Assembly (NCBI GenBank): GCA_016181465.1 | Contig: JACOZG010000001.1 | Location: 1 to 39,084 of the forward strand | Source of the DNA: Candidatus Vogelbacteria bacterium | GTDB lineage: Bacteria; Patescibacteriota; Minisyncoccia; Phycocordibacterales; JACOZG01 | Length of the DNA: 39,084 nt | Direction: 5' to 3' | In this document: one piece after another, positions 1 to 7,206 of the stretch | Layout: the number at the start of each line of letters is the position of its first letter | How positions within the stretch are numbered: position 1 is the first letter of the stretch | The notes under the pieces: generated by a model | Databases searched by the model: none | Told to the model about the DNA's origin: nothing | Seen by the model: only the letters and a program-made list of their open reading frames with translations | Program-made: the position numbers and the translations under genes

Positions 1-67
1 TATTATAGCACGGCATTATTTCCGCCGCCCCGCGCTAGAAAAGGGTTTTAAACAAAAAATATGTGCC

Positions 68-163
68 ATGAGAATGGAACGAGTGGTGGAAGAAATCATG
101 GCCGAGCCGGAAAAGAAAGCCGAGTTGTTGTGCCGTCAAGAGCCGGAGTGGCAAGAGAGATGA
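68..163 (+). CDS. possible 31-residue charged peptide, unknown
   Basis: A short frame starts at ATG 68 and ends at TGA 161-163. The peptide is rich in Glu, Lys and Arg and would form a charged helix (it begins MRMERVVEEIMAEPEKK). A longer overlapping frame from ATG 61 is basic and of low complexity and looks less protein-like. No clear ribosome binding site precedes it, and an inverted repeat follows 8 nt after the stop. I do not recognise a family. It could be the end of an accessory gene outside the window or chance. Confidence 0.22.
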   Translation: MRMERVVEEIMAEPEKKAELLCRQEPEWQER

Positions 164-171
164 ATAAAAAA

Positions 172-199
172 TGCCGTCGGAAGCTGTACGCCGACGGCA
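172..199 (-). terminator. hairpin terminator read on the minus strand
   Basis: TGCCGTCGG (172-180) pairs perfectly with CCGACGGCA (191-199) around a 10-nt loop. On the minus strand the stem is followed by a run of T (plus-strand A at 166-171). It lies about 230 nt downstream of the last gene of the 5079-434 operon, the only minus-strand unit that could use it. Confidence 0.45.
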
Positions 200-433
200 A
201 AATAAAAGACTTGGGAACTCCTGTGATGCTTGAGTGTTTATATGATTCCGCTCGAACCTACTTTAGCAAAAATTTCTGATAAGGAAAAGAAAATGTTTTT
301 GCTTGTCTCTGCCCTCAATGCTTCGGGCAGGCGGCGGGGCTTCGCTTCCGGCTCGGTCTCGGCGGAATTCCCCCCACACCCTCCGCCGCGCCCTCGCTTG
401 GGCTGGCAGATTTTTTGGCGACGGGCTTTCAGC
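200..433. other. non-coding stretch with a GC-rich block
   Basis: No convincing gene. Positions about 317-405 are very GC-rich (GGCGGCGGGG, then CCTCCGCCGCGCCC), unlike the AT-rich DNA on both sides. Overlapping frames exist on both strands, but their products are Arg/Gly/Pro-rich low complexity. It may be a dispersed intergenic repeat or a remnant, but no second copy is in this window. Confidence 0.35.
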
Positions 434-979
434 TTACGCTCTGAGTTGTCCAACCCAGAAACCAAATACAAAACCGAGAATAACTCCAACAATACTGCTT
501 AGTATAAAGCCGATTATAAACCGATTTATATTCAATTGGGGTACTTTGCCTTGCACATCCATAAGAAAATCCGGCGATTCATAGATTTTCTGTGAATTTG
601 AGCCGAGTGCAAAGTCTATAAAAATCTCGTGGAGACCAGCATCCTCAAATGTGTAGGGAAATTCTAACACTCCACCTTGTACCAAAATGTCGCTTTTCTC
701 GAATAGAAACTCTCTTTTTGCGCTGCCGATTCCGCCAAGTTTAGCAATGCGAATTTTGACAACAAGGTCTTCTGAAATGAGTTTGTTGATCTCAAGGTCA
801 ACAAATGAGATAAGCATTGCCGTTCTTTCTCCAACTCTCGGCGTGAAAGGCGAGCGGGCAAGATTGATAAAGTATTTACCTTCAACAACTCGCTGGTCGC
901 CGCCGTTTGCGGAAATAAGTGCGGGCGAAAGAAAAATAAGCAGAAAGAACGCCGTTAAAATTTTTGTCGAGAAGTCCAT
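434..979 (-). CDS. secreted, C-terminally anchored beta-domain protein (YtkA/FixH-like)
   Basis: The protein has about 181 residues from ATG 979, chosen because it places a classic signal peptide first (MDFSTKILTAFFLLIFLSPA) and leaves only 4 nt after the upstream stop. An earlier in-frame start at 1024 would overlap the upstream gene and lack a signal peptide. The middle is a predicted beta-rich extracytoplasmic domain with an EGKYFINLARSPFTPRVGE-type opening, as in YtkA/FixH-like domains. The C-terminus is one hydrophobic helix (FIIGFILSSIVGVILGFVFG) with a short tail. It is the last gene of the metal/sulfur-type operon. Inference: a membrane-tethered outer-face accessory factor. The family assignment is by general appearance only. 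Confidence 0.7.
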   Translation of the reverse strand: MDFSTKILTAFFLLIFLSPALISANGGDQRVVEGKYFINLARSPFTPRVGERTAMLISFVDLEINKLISEDLVVKIRIAKLGGIGSAKREFLFEKSDILVQGGVLEFPYTFEDAGLHEIFIDFALGSNSQKIYESPDFLMDVQGKVPQLNINRFIIGFILSSIVGVILGFVFGFWVGQLRA

Positions 980-983
980 AAAC

Positions 984-2624
984 TTATACTCCGCAATTGG
1001 CGCCGCTACGATCCTGCGGCACAAGGCCGAGCTTCTTTATCTCGCTGTCAATATTCGCGTACCATCCGCCAATACTTGAATAATCTTTACCCATGACTAT
1101 TTTCGGATCAACATTTTCCCAATCAATATTTTTGACTGCCTTGAAATACAGGGCCGTCTGGATGTAGTTGTGCGGGAACCAGAAAGAATTGAAGGCAAGG
1201 GCTTCTCTGTAAAGCTCGTCTTCGGTTAACCCCTGCGCCGCGCCAAGCTGAAGAAGTCCGAGCAACGCTGATCCATGATTGCAATCTTGATAAAAAGTTG
1301 AGTTGTTGCAACACGGCCGATATGCGTTTTGAGCAATTTTCGTGACTAATGCTTCTTGCTCCGGCATCAGCTCAACAATTTTGAATTTGTTAAAGTACGC
1401 GCCGCCGTTTTCTTCTTTGCCCAAATCCCAGCCGCCAGTAGAAGCAAAGTTGAAAAGGGATTTGCCATTGATAGGACTCTCTTTATTTGACGACATATAG
1501 TTTGCAAGTCCCAGCGGCCACAAGAGATTCACATAGTAGTTAGCGTTTTGTCTGGTCAAAAGAATCGGCTCTTGGGATGACTTATCAAGTACATCTTTTA
1601 GTTCAGTAGGGAGACCCCCGCGATCTTGATAAATTGCCGAGAACTTCTCGCGGTTAATCACGCCGTTTTGCACAAGTTTTACCATGCTGTCGCTAAGCAC
1701 AATTTTACTCTGAAATCCCTGTTCGGGTAGAACTTTTGCAATCACTTCGTCAATAAGTTTGTTGCCGGTTTGAGAGGTATTTGCGTTATAGAGCGTGTTG
1801 TCGTTGGGATTGACTATGCCGTTCTGACTCAACGCTTTGGCGATTATCGGTTCGGTTTTGATCATATTCCAGCTGACAAAAGTAAGCACGATAACTGCGG
1901 CAAGAAGTCCCAAGAGCCACGGCCGATCCGATTCTTTGAATCGGTGATCTTTCGGCACAGGACAAGTGCCGTCTCCGCACTCAAGTTTTTTGAGGTCTCT
2001 CCGCATGAGCCATACCGGCAAGGCCATGAGTCCAAACGAGAGTACTTTGAGCTCTAAACCTTGAAGTGGAAAGGCGGCAAGTCCTCCGGCGATTCCGATT
2101 GCGGAAAGTATGGTTGAGCCACAGACAGGGCAGGCGGAGGCCGCAATGCCGAAAATCGTTCCAGCCCCGCCACCGGCTTCGGTTTTTAATTTCGGCGGTC
2201 CATATTTTCTCCAGCGATAGACAAGGAGTGAAATATTAACACCGAATAATACGATCGCCCCAAAAGTAAGAATCACATACGGCCAGAAGTAGAGAGGCGT
2301 GCTGTAAGTGTTTGTTACAATGTTCGTAATTGCTGAATCAAGGCGGAGTACCCAATAGAGGACGAGGAAAAAGGCAAGCGATGAAACGATACCGATAAGC
2401 CCGTAGAAAAGTTTTGTCAGAAACTTAATGTCTTCCGGCTTGAGCCCGTCTTTTTTAGATTCGTCTTCTTGCGGGATTGCGTGCGCAGTTATTTCGATGT
2501 TGCAACTCTGGTGTTCTTTGCACCACACTTCGCATTTCTCGGCCCACTCTTTATCTTCGTATTGGAAGCCACACTCCTCGCATTGGTATAGCTCTTTGTT
2601 ATCTTTTTGAATTATTTTGACCAT
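984..2624 (-). CDS. polytopic Cys-rich membrane protein with zinc-ribbon N-terminus and PCYCGC-like C-terminus
   Basis: The product has 546 residues. A cytosolic N-terminal zinc-finger-like part carries C15-x2-C18 and C31-x3-C35 with C41. Membrane segments follow at about 68-93, 111-136, 153-205 (re-entrant or double) and 235-254. The third holds a C165-P-V-C168 pair in a Gly/Ala-rich helix, and C216/C221 sit in the next loop. The large outer domain has RPCC (C438, C439) and C448-N-H450 followed by SALLGLLQLGAAQGLTEDE, which recalls PCYCGC-type metal-binding domains. Cysteine pairs on both faces and inside the membrane suggest passage or sensing of a thiophilic metal (copper, silver or mercury) or of thiol redox state. 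Substrate and direction cannot be read from sequence. It starts 23 nt after the desulfurase gene and is followed after 4 nt by the anchored beta-domain gene. Confidence 0.75.
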   Translation of the reverse strand: MVKIIQKDNKELYQCEECGFQYEDKEWAEKCEVWCKEHQSCNIEITAHAIPQEDESKKDGLKPEDIKFLTKLFYGLIGIVSSLAFFLVLYWVLRLDSAITNIVTNTYSTPLYFWPYVILTFGAIVLFGVNISLLVYRWRKYGPPKLKTEAGGGAGTIFGIAASACPVCGSTILSAIGIAGGLAAFPLQGLELKVLSFGLMALPVWLMRRDLKKLECGDGTCPVPKDHRFKESDRPWLLGLLAAVIVLTFVSWNMIKTEPIIAKALSQNGIVNPNDNTLYNANTSQTGNKLIDEVIAKVLPEQGFQSKIVLSDSMVKLVQNGVINREKFSAIYQDRGGLPTELKDVLDKSSQEPILLTRQNANYYVNLLWPLGLANYMSSNKESPINGKSLFNFASTGGWDLGKEENGGAYFNKFKIVELMPEQEALVTKIAQNAYRPCCNNSTFYQDCNHGSALLGLLQLGAAQGLTEDELYREALAFNSFWFPHNYIQTALYFKAVKNIDWENVDPKIVMGKDYSSIGGWYANIDSEIKKLGLVPQDRSGANCGV

Positions 2625-2647
2625 AAAAATTGTGGTTAATATACTAA

Positions 2648-3994
2648 TTACGCCTCTTTGGCTACCTCTCTTATGGCCGCGATTCCCTTTTCGGCGTCCT
2701 TTAGCGTGTTGTAGAAGGCAAACGTGGCGCGTAGGGCTCCCTTAACACCCAACGAGTCAAAATCAGCTCCGTCTTGAAGCTCTTTAATTTTTGAATTATG
2801 CTCTTCTTGCGATACACCAAGCAACTGGGGAAGCAATAAATGCGCGCAGAAGCAGCCGTCGCGCACGCTGACTCCCAGCTTGTTGAGCTTCCGCGCTGTT
2901 TCCTCGTAATTTGTTGCCGACAAGCCAATATTAAAAGTAATCACGGCTATTCTTTCGTCAAAATCCTTGGGCCCATAGACCTCCACGCCGTTTATTTTCA
3001 AAATCTCTCCAAGAAAATACTCTCCCATGGCCCGGTCGTGGCGCTTAATGGCGTCCATGCCTATTTTGTTTAGAAAATCAATGACCAAGCCCCACTCTAT
3101 CACGCCTTCAAGATTCTGCGTGCCCGGCTCAAATCTCGCCGGGGACTCCTCGTAAGCCGTCTCGACTTTGCCGACGAGTTTCACCGCGCTGCCACCGCTG
3201 ATCTCATTGCCCAAATATTTATCGCTCTCTTTTTTTACAAACAACGCACCCATACCCATTGAGCCGTACATTTTGTGGGCGGAAACTCCCGCGAAGTCCA
3301 CGCTAAGTTCGTCAAGATTAATCGGTATGTGCCCCGCAGATTGAGCCATATCAAGATAAATAAGCGCGTTATCCGGCAGAATTTCCCTTATTTCTTTTAC
3401 TGGATTTATGACCCCAGTCACATTGGAGACATGCGCGAGCATCAACAATATTTTACCTGTCTGCCGGCGGCGATGCAGGCTCGCTTTGTTCTCGGCCGCG
3501 ATTTTACGCAAAGTGTCTAAATCCAGCCGCCCATCGGGCAACCTTACGGGAATATATTTCACATCTGCCACGGCTTTTTTCGCGTAGTTTCGCGCTGTGA
3601 GCACCTGAGAATTGTGCTCCATATCAGTGATAAGAAGAAGGTCGCCGGGCTCAAAGTTAAACCTTGACCCAAGCAGGTTGGACGCGGCTGTCGCTCCTGA
3701 AGTCAGAGCAATGTAATAATTACTGGCGCTAAAAAACCCGCTGATTTTCTGTTTTGCCTCCTCGTACCTTACCTGGTATTCCCTCGCCTCGTCTGAGTTT
3801 TCTGAATGATTGCTGCCCCTCAAGTGGTTTGTTCTGTAAACGTACATCCTGTCTATTACGCTTTTTGGCACCTGGGTTGTCGCGCCGTTATCCAGATAAA
3901 CCCTGCCGAGCTTGTCTAAATTGGGAAATTCCTTAGCGCGAATTTCTTTTATGCTCGGGAGAAGGCCGTGAAAATCTTTATTTTGCGCTGTCAT
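2648..3994 (-). CDS. SufS-like cysteine desulfurase (class V aminotransferase)
   Basis: The 448-residue enzyme uses PLP to take sulfur from cysteine. Visible landmarks: LDNGATTQVP (34-43); the PLP-stacking His in DMEHNSQ (H127); ALIYLDMAQSAGHIP with D215 and Q218; the PLP Lys in SAHKMYGSMG (K241); and a C-terminal VRDGCFCAH loop with C381 and C383 where SufS enzymes place the persulfide cysteine. A loop lengthened by HRRRQTG (174-180) precedes the core beta-strand. It lies inside an operon of Cys-rich membrane proteins and not beside sufBCD or iscU. This makes a role in sulfur mobilisation for metal handling, or thiolation of its neighbours, more likely than general Fe-S assembly. That is inference; the family assignment is firm. 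Confidence 0.92.
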   Translation of the reverse strand: MTAQNKDFHGLLPSIKEIRAKEFPNLDKLGRVYLDNGATTQVPKSVIDRMYVYRTNHLRGSNHSENSDEAREYQVRYEEAKQKISGFFSASNYYIALTSGATAASNLLGSRFNFEPGDLLLITDMEHNSQVLTARNYAKKAVADVKYIPVRLPDGRLDLDTLRKIAAENKASLHRRRQTGKILLMLAHVSNVTGVINPVKEIREILPDNALIYLDMAQSAGHIPINLDELSVDFAGVSAHKMYGSMGMGALFVKKESDKYLGNEISGGSAVKLVGKVETAYEESPARFEPGTQNLEGVIEWGLVIDFLNKIGMDAIKRHDRAMGEYFLGEILKINGVEVYGPKDFDERIAVITFNIGLSATNYEETARKLNKLGVSVRDGCFCAHLLLPQLLGVSQEEHNSKIKELQDGADFDSLGVKGALRATFAFYNTLKDAEKGIAAIREVAKEA

Positions 3995-4018
3995 ATTTAT
4001 GGTTCGTTGGCCATAATT

Positions 4019-4586
4019 TTAGTGATGGTGTTCGCTGTCGCCGCCGCAACCGTCCGAGAGATTCCAAACTTGGGTCACTTGCTCGCCAGTGAAGCCATGA
4101 TTTTTAATGAGATATTTTCCTAATCCACCGTAGACATACCATCTCCAACATTTGCAACAGCAAGGCCCTTTCTCGCTTGAATTTTGCATCGCATAGTCAT
4201 ACGCTTTCTGTTCGTCTGGCGTAAGCTCTAGGTCGTAATCCGACATAAGTTCTTTGGCGAGCCCGGCTTCGATGTCGTAAGGATCATCAGGAATTTTTTT
4301 GATGTTTTGGCTGGCAACAGATTTGAACTTTTCCAACCCTTCAACCTGTTCAGAATAGCGCTGGACGCTCATCGGACTGCAACAGGAACCTTGCAGACGG
4401 ACATCATCGGGCATGTCGGCTATTGAATCCCTAAACCCGCCCGAACATGATGAGTTGCCGTTCTTGGATAGGTAGTCAAACTTCGCCGCGAGAGCTTCGC
4501 TTACAACATGAGACGATGAGTCATTCTTTGATGATTGATTCGAGAAATGCGATAGCAACAATTGTAATTTGTAATTTTTTATTCAT
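4019..4586 (-). CDS. Cys-rich extracytoplasmic protein, frameshifted near its N-terminus
   Basis: The main frame (stop at 4019) gives about 175 residues with GSCCSPMSV, a GPCCCKCWRWYVYGG cluster and a DGCGGDSEHHH tail, a likely thiophilic-metal site. Its own first usable start is TTG 4561, which gives no signal peptide. In the neighbouring frame ATG 4584-4586 starts MNKKLQITIVAIAF, a good signal-peptide beginning that runs out shortly after. Joining the frames near the TTTC at about 4544-4548 restores one secreted protein, so a single indel (real or a sequencing or assembly error) is likely. It lies between the small Met/Cys-rich membrane protein and the cysteine desulfurase, probably in the same transcript. 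I do not know a named family. Confidence 0.65.
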
Positions 4587-4646
4587 AGTAGATTTCTAAA
4601 GATTCAACAAACAAAATAAACTAAAATTGGCAAAAGCCCGCAAGTA

Positions 4647-5078
4647 TTAAATGTGTGCTGGTTCGTAAATTTTAGGATTGAGAATGCCGTCGGAAAACGC
4701 AACAAGAAAAGGGTCGAGAACTTTTGCGAAGTTGGCTCTACGATAAGCAAGGAATCGCACTGTAGATGCGGTTAGTTTTTTGAGTTGTGAAAATGGTTTT
4801 TTAATGAATGAGGCGAGAGTCGCGATCAACAACGCCACGGCCAGCGCAAGAAAATTCGTCTTTGTCGGTATGCCGAGAAATGCTTGTTGCCACTTGGTAA
4901 TATGCTCCGTAACATTCATTTGGCACATAGTTGCTTGACCCGCCATAAATGGACAGCCGGACATCTGGCCGTCTTTCGTCTCCATACTCATGCCCATCCC
5001 TAAAATACTCATGAAAGCGAACAAGACGAGGATAAAAATTATAAGATTTTCAGAAAGTTTTCCTCGCAAGTCGAGCAT
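4647..5078 (-). CDS. small Met/Cys-rich membrane protein
   Basis: The product has 143 residues. An N-terminal membrane helix (LIIFILVLFAFMSILGMG) is followed by an outer loop rich in Met and Cys: MSMETKDGQMSGCPFMAGQ and ATMCQMN. A second helix (FLALAVALLIATLASFI) leads to a basic cytosolic tail ending KIYEPAHI. Met and Cys clusters of this kind are typical of Cu(I)/Ag(I)-binding proteins. It is the first gene of the minus-strand operon that includes the Cys-rich secreted protein and the desulfurase. Function unknown; a copper-binding or sensing role is inferred. Confidence 0.7.
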   Translation of the reverse strand: MLDLRGKLSENLIIFILVLFAFMSILGMGMSMETKDGQMSGCPFMAGQATMCQMNVTEHITKWQQAFLGIPTKTNFLALAVALLIATLASFIKKPFSQLKKLTASTVRFLAYRRANFAKVLDPFLVAFSDGILNPKIYEPAHI

Positions 5079-5174
5079 AGATTCACTGTATCACAAAGTT
5101 TGCTTGTGTTAAACAAATGGCAAGTAAAGAAAAGCGGCTCTTTTTCAAATCAAATCGGCGGTTTCGTGTCATAG

Positions 5175-5233
5175 TTCGCGTGTATGGCCACACAACACGC
5201 GAAACAAGCCCTCCGGCAAGGGGAACCCTTGCC
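5175..5233. repeat. two adjacent perfect hairpins
   Basis: TTCGCGTGT (5175-5183) pairs with ACACGCGAA (5195-5203). Twelve nt on, GGCAAGGG (5215-5222) pairs with CCCTTGCC (5226-5233) around a 3-nt loop. Neither is followed by a good T run. They lie between the tRNA-Glu relic and the metal operon, so they may be processing or stop structures of the tRNA transcript or leader structures of the operon. Confidence 0.5.
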
Positions 5234-5241
5234 ATCAAAAA

Positions 5242-5290
5242 TGACCCCTACGAGATTTGAACTTGTGTTTTCGCCGTGAGAGGGCGATGT
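5242..5290 (-). pseudogene. decayed 3' part of a tRNA-Glu (CTC) gene
   Basis: Read on the minus strand, 5287-5271 is a perfect tRNA-Glu anticodon arm (TCGCC, loop CTCTCAC, GGCGA). It is followed by a T-arm with GTTCAAAT and an acceptor 3' strand AGGGGTC plus A. The expected D-arm is missing: a 9-bp hairpin and a long palindrome lie there instead (5296-5331). The arm resembles the intact tRNA-Glu gene 53 nt upstream in transcription, so a duplicated and broken copy is the simplest reading. The acceptor strand could pair with GATCCTC (5319-5325) only through wobbles and one mismatch. Confidence 0.6.
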
Positions 5291-5295
5291 CTCCC

Positions 5296-5331
5296 GATTT
5301 TGATTTATCAAAATCGAGGATCCTCGATTTT
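5296..5331. repeat. overlapping perfect palindromes
   Basis: GATTTTGAT (5296-5304) and ATCAAAATC (5307-5315) form a 9-bp hairpin with a 2-nt loop. The same right arm starts a 22-nt perfect palindrome at 5310-5331, centred on GGATCC. The two structures are mutually exclusive. They replace the 5' half of the broken tRNA-Glu copy. Confidence 0.75.
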
Positions 5332-5342
5332 CTAAAACGCAA

Positions 5343-5414
5343 TGACGCGTACGGGAGTCGAACCCGTGTTTCTACCGTGAGAGGGTAGCGTCCTAGCCAC
5401 TAGACGAACGCGCC
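5343..5414 (-). tRNA. tRNA-Glu (anticodon CTC)
   Basis: A full cloverleaf of 72 nt. The acceptor stem GGCGCGT pairs with ACGCGTC with one G-U pair. The D-arm region contains GTCTAGTGGCTAGGAC. The anticodon arm is CTACC, loop CTCTCAC, GGTAG, giving anticodon CTC. The T-arm is CGGGT, TTCGACT-type loop, then CCG-side pairing, and the discriminator is A. CCA is not encoded. The 5' end faces the divergent repair gene, and its promoter must lie in the roughly 30 nt between them. Confidence 0.93.
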
Positions 5415-5427
5415 AATGCCTGTAGTG

Positions 5428-5433
5428 TATAAT
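5428..5433 (+). promoter_or_regulatory. -10 box TATAAT for the MGMT/HhH gene
   Basis: A consensus TATAAT ends 12 nt before ATG 5446, so the transcript would have almost no leader. No convincing -35 is seen because the upstream DNA is the divergent tRNA. The reverse strand reads ATTATA here and could contribute to the tRNA promoter. Confidence 0.45.
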
Positions 5434-5445
5434 ATTTGTCGAGAG

Positions 5446-6285
5446 ATGAGCAATGATGATTTAGTTTTTGAGGTGGTGCGGCTGGTGCCGCGAGGTCAGG
5501 TGACGACCTACGGCGCGATCGCAAAATTAACTGGCCTTGGCCCAAGAATCGTGGGCCAGATTCTGCACCGCAACCAGCGGCCCCGGAAAATTCCGTGCCA
5601 TCGGGTGGTGCGCTCTGACGGAAGTTTAGCCGCCGGTTATGCTTTTGGCGGCCCGACGGCGCAGAAGAAAAAATTGCTCGCCGAAGGAATAATCTTTAAG
5701 AACGGCTGTGTCCAGTTAAAAAATTTTTGTTTTACCCGGCCAAACCGGGCGCTTCAACGGTATTTTTTATTGCTTCGGCAATTCGACCGGCCGGCGGTCT
5801 GGCCCTGGTCGGGCGCGCCAGCCCACTCCGAAGAGGAAATCGTCATCGGCGCGATTTTAACCCAGCGGGTCAGTTGGCGCAATGTGGAAAAGGCGTTGAC
5901 TAATTTACGGACGGCGCGGGCGAATAAACTAGAGGCCTTGCGCCGGCTCGGCGAACAACAACCAGAAACATTGGAGCGCTTGATTCGACCTTCTGGTTTT
6001 TACCGCCAGAAAGCCAAGTGTTTACTGACACTGGCTCAATCAGTGACCCGGGCCGGCGACTGGCAGAAATGGCGGCGACTCGGCACCGCCCGGCTCCGCC
6101 AAACCATGCTTGATCTTAAAGGCATCGGTCCGGAAACAGCCGACACGATTTTACTTTACGCGCTCGGTCGGCCGGTGTTTGTGATTGACGAATACACGCG
6201 CCGTTTTGTCAGCTGGCTGGCCGAAAACCAGCAGGGGAGTCAGCCGGCGGCTTTTTGTTGTTGCAGAATCAGATTAACGAATTAG
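5446..6285 (+). CDS. O6-alkylguanine transferase domain fused to an EndoIII-like HhH-GPD glycosylase, C-terminus lost
   Basis: Start taken as ATG 5446, just after a TATAAT; ATG 5416 would lie inside the promoter. Residues 5-90 are an MGMT/Ogt DNA-binding domain with the alkyl-acceptor motif IPCHRVV (C51). Residues about 125-260 are an HhH-GPD domain with LKGIGPETADTILLYALG and VIDEY. The conserved Asp is present (D248), but the EndoIII lyase Lys is Glu (E230), as in monofunctional alkyl-base glycosylases of the MagIII type. Two alkylation-repair activities are thus joined in one chain. After VSWLAE the sequence stops resembling the family: about 60 residues are missing and the frame runs into rmuC, ending at 6285. 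A deletion or a frame/assembly error at about 6225-6260 is likely, so the glycosylase half may be inactive. Confidence 0.85.
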   Translation: MSNDDLVFEVVRLVPRGQVTTYGAIAKLTGLGPRIVGQILHRNQRPRKIPCHRVVRSDGSLAAGYAFGGPTAQKKKLLAEGIIFKNGCVQLKNFCFTRPNRALQRYFLLLRQFDRPAVWPWSGAPAHSEEEIVIGAILTQRVSWRNVEKALTNLRTARANKLEALRRLGEQQPETLERLIRPSGFYRQKAKCLLTLAQSVTRAGDWQKWRRLGTARLRQTMLDLKGIGPETADTILLYALGRPVFVIDEYTRRFVSWLAENQQGSQPAAFCCCRIRLTN

Positions 6286-7199
6286 TGCGCACGGTGGATC
6301 AAAAATTGACCGAATCCAGCCGGACGATTTTTGACTCGATGCGCAATCAATTCGGCGAATCGGCGAAAATTATCCGCGAGGTGACCGAACGCCTGACCAA
6401 GCTCGATGAGACTAATAAGCAGGTTGTCAGCTTTGCCGATCAACTTCAGTCGCTGCAAGACATTTTGAAGAATCCCAAACAGCGCGGGGTGCTGGGAGAA
6501 TATTATTTGGAGACCTTGTTAAAGAATGTTTTGCCGCCCGGCAGTTACCAAATGCAGTATCCTTTCTCCGACGGTACGATCGTTGACGCGGTGGTTTTTG
6601 TCAAAGATAAAATTATCCCGATTGATTCTAAATTTTCGCTGGAAAATTACAATCGCTTGGTTGAGGAACGCGATCCGACCGAGCGCGAGCGGCTAGAAAA
6701 ATTATTCAAACAGGACTTGAAAAACCGGATTGACGAAACCGCCAAATATGTCAAGCCCGAGGAACGAACGATGGATTTTGCCTTCATGTTCATCCCGCAT
6801 GAAGCGATCTATTATGACTTGCTGGTGGCGCAAGTCGGCGCCGTCAAGATTAACACCAGAGATCTCGTTGAGTATGCCTTTAAAGAAAAACGCGTAATCA
6901 TTGTTTCGCCGACTTCATTTCTGGCGTATTTGCAAACGGTCTTGCAGGGGCTGAAAGCGCTCCAGATTGAGGAATCGGCGAAAGAGATCCGAACGCGCGT
7001 GGAAAATCTTGGTCGTCACCTCGCCTCTTACGAAGAGTATATGAAGAAATTAGGCGGTTCGCTGGGCACGACGGTCAATCAATATAATCTGGCGTATCGT
7101 GAATTGAAAAAAGTGGATAAGGATGTGACCCGGATTACCGGCGAGAGTCCTGGTTTGGAGACGGTGGCGCTTGATAAACCGGCCTCTATTGAGGAATAA
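6255..7199 (+). CDS. rmuC: RmuC-family DNA recombination protein, N-terminus missing
   Basis: The 314-residue product matches the RmuC core: a coiled-coil start, then NPKQRGVLGEYYLETLL, DGTIVDAVVFVKDKIIPIDSKF, FAFMFIPHEAIYYDL and VSPTSFLAYLQTV. RmuC is thought to limit recombination between inverted repeats and has a PD-(D/E)xK nuclease-like core. The usual N-terminal membrane helix and most of the coiled coil are absent. The first available start is TTG 6255, 31 nt inside the end of the glycosylase gene and in another frame. Both genes are therefore cut at the same point, as if a few hundred bases had been deleted between them. It is followed after 7 nt by a tiny basic gene and then recR. 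Confidence 0.88.
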   Translation: MLLQNQINELVRTVDQKLTESSRTIFDSMRNQFGESAKIIREVTERLTKLDETNKQVVSFADQLQSLQDILKNPKQRGVLGEYYLETLLKNVLPPGSYQMQYPFSDGTIVDAVVFVKDKIIPIDSKFSLENYNRLVEERDPTERERLEKLFKQDLKNRIDETAKYVKPEERTMDFAFMFIPHEAIYYDLLVAQVGAVKINTRDLVEYAFKEKRVIIVSPTSFLAYLQTVLQGLKALQIEESAKEIRTRVENLGRHLASYEEYMKKLGGSLGTTVNQYNLAYRELKKVDKDVTRITGESPGLETVALDKPASIEE

Positions 7200-7206
7200 T
7201 AGGATT

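Noticed and set aside
687-1079. A 130-codon plus-strand frame
   Set aside because: Antisense to two genes with clear signal peptide and membrane features; the product has no recognisable pattern.
5242-5331. A functional second tRNA-Glu
   Set aside because: The D-arm region is too long and is an unrelated hairpin, and the T-stem contains an A-C mismatch, so a working tRNA is unlikely.
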